Source of the DNA: Pelargonium nanum
Lineage: Eukaryota; Streptophyta; Magnoliopsida; Geraniales; Geraniaceae
DNA: 24,571 bases
Direction: 5' to 3'
NCBI GenBank assembly: GCA_036897485.1
Contig: JAYMTF010001287.1
Coordinates: 1-24,571, forward strand
The position numbers and the translations under genes were made by a program. Below are positions 19,479 to 24,571 of the stretch, in pieces. The notes below the pieces were generated by a model. It did not search any database and had not been told where the DNA came from. It was given only the letters and a program-made list of their open reading frames with translations. The first letter of the stretch is position 1, and each line of letters begins with the position of its first letter.

Positions 19479-19542
19479 TCCGCTGCCGGGGTTCGAACCC
19501 GGATTCCAGATCTTTAGGAATTACCAGTAGTGCTACAGCGTA
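19479..19542 (-). pseudogene. Decayed tRNA-like sequence
   Basis: On the minus strand a perfect T-arm (CCGGG, loop TTCGAAC, CCCGG) is followed by CAGCGGA, which pairs with TACGCTG at the 5' end with one mismatch. Between them lie an A-box-like TAGCACTACTGG and a possible ATTCC/GGAAT anticodon stem with an oversized loop. The total is 64 bases, about eight short of a normal tRNA, so it should not be functional. The T-arm and acceptor resemble tRNA-Asp. It could be a tRNA relic or the head of a tRNA-derived SINE. Confidence 0.45.
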
Positions 19543-19681
19543 TTTGTGTTACAATCTGACAAACAATAGTATATATTCAGAAACACATTCGCTTCATCTC
19601 CCCAAAAGGCAAGAGAGACCGAAAGAGAAAAGCAGAGCTCATCAGTCATCACCTTCACTTTGTTGCCATTTCAGTTTCTTT

Positions 19682-20053
19682 ATGGCCTGAAACAATTGTT
19701 TTGAAACCCTCCCCAATTCAATCCCTCCGGCTCCGACCATTTTCCGATCGCCGCTTCTACTGAGTCGCCCAACTCGACCACTCCACTCACTCCCTCCTTC
19801 TCTAAGCCTTAACCGTGCTTTCCATTTCCCTCTCCAATCTCTGCACCCGTACCGTCCGATCACAAGCACGGAGATCGCGAAAGCCATAGCCACAGTCATG
19901 AGTCTCATATCGATCACCAATTCACCACCACCACTATGCAGAAGGCTGTTGCTGTTCCATGGCTTTGTTTCTGCTCTTCGCTGCCTCTCCGTAGTTGCTG
20001 CCGTGGTGAAGCCTCTGCAGAACGCATTCCTTCTCGTTGCTTTCCTGCTTGAT
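19682..20053 (+). pseudogene. HMA1 relic: transit peptide, His-rich region, first membrane segment
   Basis: After ATG GCC TGA the frame reads a Ser, Pro, Leu and Arg rich stretch (LPNSIPPAPTIFRSPLLLSR) like a chloroplast transit peptide. From about 19870 the adjacent frame reads SHSHSHESHIDHQF, the His-rich metal-binding region known in HMA1. The original frame resumes with CLSVVAAVVKPLQNAFLL, the first membrane segment. At least two compensating frameshifts are needed. The long minus-strand open frame over the same bases (19642-20136) is a shadow of this relic. Confidence 0.75.
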
Positions 20054-20541
20054 AGAGTAAGATTTTTGGCTCCATTGCTCCTCCAGTAGCCATTTCCGAT
20101 CACAATTTTTACTTCAGCTTGTCTTGTTTTTAGCATTTGATTCTTATTTTTGCAGAAATGCTTAAAATACTGAACCAGAAATGTATGTGTGAGTGTAGAG
20201 AACTAATAATGTTTGCTAGTTTCTACTCTGTGTTATTTGATAAGTTTCTGGACTGTCATTACTTAAAATTAGAATCGAGTAAGGTTCCGGATACTCATTA
20301 ATATGTACTTCGAGCTGCTAGTAAGTTCTGCTGTATGTATCTTGTGTTACTTGACAAAACTGTGCTCCAATGTTAGCTAATACTGTGGTTTAGGCATAGA
20401 ATGCTTTGTGTTTTCTTCATGTTCATCGTCTCAGAATACACGTATATCATTTAGGAGGATTGAGAAATTCCTCAGAGTTATATTGTTAGCATTATTTATT
20501 GTTGGATCTGAGTTTGAGTTTTGTACCGATTCACTTATTAG

Positions 20542-20689
20542 ATCTGAGCAGCACTAGATGTTCTTACTGATCGTGCCGGTGGAACAGTTAACATTCATGT
20601 TCTAGTGGCTGTTGCAACCTTTGCATCACTGTTCTTGGGAAACACTTTGGTAGGAGGGCTACTTGCAATGTTTAATATACCTCATATAG
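20542..20689 (+). pseudogene. HMA1 relic: second exon
   Basis: The frame reads AALDVLTDRAGG, TVNIHVLVAVATFASLF and LGNTLVGGLLAMFNIPHI with no stop, ending at an intact GTAACC donor. It matches the second and third membrane segments of HMA1, although the bases just after the acceptor are altered. This is one of the best preserved pieces. Confidence 0.8.
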
Positions 20690-20965
20690 GTAACCGTTCG
20701 AAACTAGCCTATAGAGCCATACCTTTATCTAAGATGGGGATGATTCGATCCTTTAATATATGACATGTCGTGATTGCAGCTGAGTAGTATTTTACTAGTC
20801 GTTCTATGATTGATATTAAAGAGTTAAAAGAAAACTATCCAAATTCCATCCTTGTATTGAAAGAGTTATAACTAAACTACCTAATTTCCCTGATTTGGGA
20901 TGCGAAAGAGTTCAGTGCTTGATGTAGAAGTGGATTCATGTATTTTGGTCGTAGTTGGCGAGTTT

Positions 20966-21517
20966 TGTGATAACAGCAGAAGGCTAACCTCTTTCTTCCT
21001 AATTATGAGAACCTTCCCTATTCCTTCGATTTGGTTTTCTAATCATTTTTTGTTAGTAAGTTAGGCGGAATAGAGAACTAATAACCTATTTCTTTGGAAA
21101 AGAGGAGCCTACACACATCGCATTGTGAACCTGGGCATGTTCATAGTAATATAATTGAGTTATTAAGTCAAGGTTTTATTACCGACATACACACATCGCA
21201 TTTGCACATTCTTTTTGGTGAATGAGAATGTATTTTTCATAGCGCTACAACGTGTTAATACAAGTAGACAACTATATATCCCTGTCAAGTCTGTCGTGCC
21301 AAATTTTTAGCAGTAATATCAACAGATCATAGCTGTTACCTTTTTTTTTTTTTTTTTATATAATGATCTATGTATATTTATGTCTCTTAGGAAGATACTC
21401 TAGATATAACTTTATCATACTAGTTCACCAGAAATAATGAATTGGGATTTTGAAACTTCATATATTAATTATATTTAAGATACACAATTAATAGCAGCCA
21501 TGCCATGTTAATTGCAG
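20966..21517. other. Stretch in the HMA1 relic lacking the expected exons
   Basis: In HMA1 this interval should carry the TGE actuator loop and the membrane helix with the Cys-Pro ion-binding motif. No trace was recognised in any plus frame. A run of 17 T at 21341-21357 and generally AT-rich sequence fill it. The exons were probably lost by deletion or decayed past recognition. Confidence 0.5.
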
Positions 21518-21764
21518 GGCATATTGTTGAAAAGTGGCATGTCTTAGATGCTCTAGCTTCTGGCGATACTATTGCATTTGATAAAACTGGAACATTGACA
21601 AGTAACAACTGGGGACTTATGTTGAAGGCAATTGAACCAATTTATGGTCATAAGGTCAGAAACAAGATATCCGATTTTGCTTCATGATGTTTTTCCAGCT
21701 GTGAACAAGAATCTCTTGATGTAGAAGCTGCAATGGAAAAGGGTACTACACACCCTATTGGAAG
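21518..21764 (+). pseudogene. HMA1 relic: phosphorylation-loop exon
   Basis: A GCAG acceptor precedes GILLK, then, after a one-base slip, HVLDALASGDTIAFDKTGTLT with the phosphorylated Asp codon at 21580. SNNW is a small insertion relative to HMA1. AIEPIYGHK is followed by a TGA and a short non-homologous stretch, then EAAMEKGTTHPIGR and a GGTACT donor. The catalytic motif survives in a frame that is no longer connected to the rest. Confidence 0.82.
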
Positions 21765-22534
21765 GTACTATTATTAGACAGGAGTTTTGTACAACATTTC
21801 TGGTTTTCTATTTAGTTAAGGATAGAATGATCACCTCAAAGCTGTCAATTTTGTAGTCACATCATCTTTATGGACCCTACTATTTTGTGTTCTGTGCAGA
21901 AAAAAGTAGGTTGTACATGTATTTCTAGAATTTTCATGATGTTGTAGTCCTTAAAATCATCGAGAAACAGCATATTAAACTGTTTTGTCAAATTACCCAG
22001 AGAATCAGTTGCCCTTTCATTGCATGATTATGATAAACTCTTGCGTGCATGTTTTAAATTTCTGTCTGAGTGTCTACTTCTTGTTGAAACACTTAGCAGT
22101 TATTATTGTGTTAGTTGCAGAGTCGTTGTAGACCATAAGGTAGGGAAAGACCTTCCTTCTGTATGTATTTAAAGTTTTGAGTATTTAAACTTCTGGTCAG
22201 TTTAATGTTTATTGAAGAAATACTATAGGCTGTTGATCGCTAATATTACAATCCTCCTTGTGTACCATTTTTCTGTCATTGTGAGGATCTATTTTATTTG
22301 TCCATGACCCGTGCCTATTGGTATTATTTAATACCACATTACGTGGCACCATAGCATAATTTTCTTCAGTATCATTAGGGTATGGTTCAACACTATACTT
22401 TGATGCTCATTATGTATAATAATGTTGATGATGGATTGTACATTGTCTCAAGAAGGATCACAGGATTTTATATATACACATCCTTTTTACTATCTTTCCT
22501 TTCATCTAATATGGTTTGGCCATGAGTCTCTTTT

Positions 22535-22739
22535 GTTCACCTTGGAGATAGGCCTTGGCCAGGGGTATCAGAGGAAATGGCAGAATTAAAGGATAGAGCA
22601 AAGCTTCGTATAATGATGTTAACTGGGGACCATGAGTTGAATGCACGGTGAGTTATGAGTTCTGTAAGCAACAGTAAAGTTTACTGCAGCCTGAAACCTG
22701 AAGAGAAGCTCAAACGTGTGGAAGAGCCATCTCTCAGAG
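22535..22739 (+). pseudogene. HMA1 relic: hinge-side fragments with TGDH motif
   Basis: VHLGDRPWPGVSEEMAELK leads to KLRIMMLTGDHELNAR and a GTGAGT donor at 22648. Only about 20 bases later the next homologous block, SKVYCSLKPEEKLKRVEE, begins and ends at a GTACGT donor at 22740. The intron that should separate them, and the exon start, appear deleted. The GDGxNDxPAL part of the domain does not follow. Confidence 0.75.
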
Positions 22740-23334
22740 GTACGTGCTGGAACATTCTTGTCAATAGTATCGAGTCATTTCACAAAATCCGCTGTTAAAT
22801 ATAGAACTTGCTTTAACTTGTATATTGTGAGCCTCTCTTCCATCTGTTTTAGGGTTTCGTTAACAGTATGAATTAAATTCTCAATGACATACCTGCATCT
22901 CATTGCTTTCCATTATTCATGTTTTTCAGTCAACAGTATATGAATGATATAAATAGCATTTATACGGCTACAGTTTCTTGTTCCGAGTGAATGACATTTT
23001 CTTTTTCCGGGAGGGGACCCCATTTACTGCACCGTGGGTCAATAATTTTGACATGAACATATAACTATATATCACCACGAACCCTTCAGTGAACTATCAT
23101 TATTTGAAATCACAGTTCCCAAGTGTGACTATGGAAGAAATATTAATGACATGAACACTAGAGACCATATATTGTGAGGAAAAACACGTGGGCTTCGACA
23201 CTGAATCACTGACCATAGTAGATAGTAGATGGATCTTATTATTTTGTTGCTCAGTTTCTGCTCCTTGATCAATTTATTGGCTGTTTCTGGCCCAAACTTA
23301 TTGCTTAATGAACGTTGACTTCGCAAACATGCAG

Positions 23335-23436
23335 GTCCTTTTACATGAAGGTGGAACACTTCTCGTTCGCCTTAATGCCATACATGCTCTACAACCCCGC
23401 AAGGTCTTGGAAGCTGGATTTACATCATATGATTAA
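23335..23436 (+). pseudogene. HMA1 relic: terminal exon
   Basis: A GCAG acceptor is followed by VLLHEGGTLLVRLNAIHAL, the last membrane segment and C-terminus of HMA1, then a diverged tail and TAA. The missing intervening exons should have filled 22742-23334, where only AT-rich sequence is found. Confidence 0.8.
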
Positions 23437-24571
23437 ATTTCATCATGCCGAGTGAACACAAAACAAACCCAGCTCCATCCCGACCACACCTGTATGGGGA
23501 AGGCTCACTTAAGGTCTAGTTCATTTTGTTTATGTTTTCACAAGCTAATCCATACATGAAAGAAACCATCAGTGGTTGATACTTGTGTATAATGACTTGT
23601 AATACAGTACCAACCATCGCATGCTCGTGTTGGCGTTGTCCCCATCTCGAAAGCACCAGGACCGAGGCACTGTATGCCGAAGGTATTTTCCATCATGGTC
23701 TGATAAACGTTGTGGGCAAGCTTAACTTGGATTTTAACGATTCCAATATTTGTGGGCGAATGTGTCGCTTTAGTAGTGCCAAGTCGTGCAGTGTACTTGC
23801 AACCATTGGCCGTACTGAAATTCATTCCAGTCTGCCGCCCATGATTTTGAGTGCGATCCATTCGCCATCACAGGTTTAGAAGCGTCGTTAACATTGAGAA
23901 GCCCTTAGACATTCGGTTAGGTTTACATGTATTGGAGTCGTTAAAATCCACGGTAAGCCGCCCGCAAGCTTTACCTGTGCGTCCGTCCGGAAACTAGTAA
24001 GTTCACATGTTGAATTTGAATCTTTGCTTTACTGTGACCACACTTCTTATTGGTTCAATCACAGTGGTCATGCATGCTATGCATTACTAAAGTTAATGAA
24101 ATCTAGTTCACTACTACACTTTATGTTTGTTCTCTGGCTAAGCTACTTGTAGGCTGTTGTGCCACGTGTTGATATAAAATTGGACGATGAAAGATTAGGA
24201 CATTCAATTTGCATGTTAGAATTAATGGCAATCTATATTTACTGGTTTCCACCCAACTTCTGTTTTGGAACAGAAGAGAAGAGAAAAAACCAGCTCCAAA
24301 AAAAAGGTGTAAACCATGTTTTCTTTTGTCTAACTGCCAACTGCTATATCTAGACCTCACCAACCACTTTTGACAAAGACAAAACTATTTGTGTTTCTTC
24401 ACAACTTCTTAACTGACCTATTTCAATCTTTAACTGCATTCATTCAATTTCAATTACAATTAGTTGACCACAACTGTTCTCTTACTTTGTGGTTGTTTGG
24501 TAACACTTCTAGTGGCTTTTAAAAGCACTTCCATAAGTTTTTATTGTTTGGTAATAAAAGTAAAAAACAAA
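23437..24571. other. Right flank, no recognised gene
   Basis: A more GC-rich island at about 23600-24000 allows overlapping open frames on both strands (23538-23861 minus, 23583-23879 plus). Neither protein is familiar, and the island contains an inverted repeat (separate entry). From 24000 the DNA is AT-rich, with TTGTTTGGTAA occurring twice near the edge (about 24495 and 24545), as in some plant repeats. Confidence 0.45.
23721..23957. repeat. Inverted repeat in a GC-rich island
   Basis: The 27 bases at 23721-23747 (CTTAACTTGGATTTTAACGA plus TTCCAAT) match the complement of 23931-23957 at 24 of 27 positions. The arms are separated by 183 bases. The surrounding 400 bases are richer in GC than the flanks. 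It could be a hairpin-forming element, an internal part of a retroelement, or a duplicated gene segment; nothing decides between these. Confidence 0.6.

Larger units (their letters stand above)
19682..23436 (+). pseudogene. HMA1: Decayed chloroplast HMA1-type P1B ATPase gene
   Basis: Exon remnants align in order with plant HMA1, the chloroplast-envelope heavy-metal ATPase. They are: transit peptide, His-rich stretch and first membrane segments (19682-20053); 20542-20689 (AGGTVNIHVL, GGLLAMFNIPHI); 20780-20965 (TSRSMIDIKELKEN, then frameshifts); 21518-21764 (DKGTLT-type phosphorylation loop DKTGTLT, AIEPIYGH, GTTHPIGR); 22121-22160 (VVVDHKVGKDLPS); 22535-22647 (RPWPGVSEEMAELK, MMLTGDH); 22668-22739 (VYCSLKPEEKL); 23335-23436 (VLLHEGGTLLVRLNA, then TAA). 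The ion-binding membrane helix with its Cys-Pro motif, most of the actuator loop, much of the nucleotide-binding part and the GDGxNDxPAL hinge are missing. The initial ATG is followed at once by TGA, and several stops and indels interrupt the rest. Donors and acceptors survive beside most exons, so this is a duplicated, intron-bearing copy and not a retrocopy. An active HMA1 should exist elsewhere in the genome. Confidence 0.88.

Noticed and set aside
19642-20136. Minus-strand open frame of 164 codons
   Set aside because: It overlaps plus-strand HMA1 N-terminal homology (transit peptide, His-rich region, KPLQNAF) and has no recognisable domain of its own.
23538-23861. Minus-strand open frame of 107 codons in the GC-rich island
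   Set aside because: No family recognised and an inverted repeat runs through it; kept as a repeat finding and not called a gene.

Overview
The window is nuclear DNA from a flowering plant, most likely a eudicot. It is AT-rich, its genes have GT-AG introns, the promoters carry TATA boxes and G-boxes, one intron holds a Stowaway-like MITE, and every recognisable gene belongs to a plant family. The species cannot be read from the sequence.

Layout. Positions 3-116 hold the last codons of an unrecognised plus-strand gene. A minus-strand gene at 2324-2605 encodes a small secreted peptide precursor ending in a PIP/PIPL-type motif (SGPSRKGSGH). From 4344 to 6487 on the minus strand lies a two-exon UGT84B-like glycosyltransferase gene. 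It has an intact PSPG box, but its reading frame is broken by what looks like a 31-bp insertion in exon 1, so it is called a pseudogene. A diverged tandem array sits in its upstream flank. Two more plus-strand secreted-peptide precursors follow: 8967-9500, with six SGPS-type peptide motifs in tandem, and 11492-11767, a paralogue with one intact and one decayed motif. Diverged repeats of one family flank this pair in opposite orientations. An eleven-exon, apparently intact MRG1/MRG2-type chromatin reader gene (318 aa) spans 12880-19038. A decayed tRNA-like sequence follows. From 19682 to 23436 lie the broken exons of a chloroplast HMA1-type P1B ATPase gene, which kept its introns but lost large parts of the protein. 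The last 1.1 kb has no recognisable gene, but contains a relatively GC-rich island with an inverted repeat.

The most interesting content is the group of three secreted-peptide precursors within about 9.5 kb. The central gene carries one 10-residue PIP-like motif followed by five shorter motifs whose SPGxGH ends resemble CEP peptides. This could be a polyprotein-like source of several signalling peptides from one transcript. The other genes show no obvious functional link to it. The UGT and HMA1 loci are relics of gene duplication and decay.
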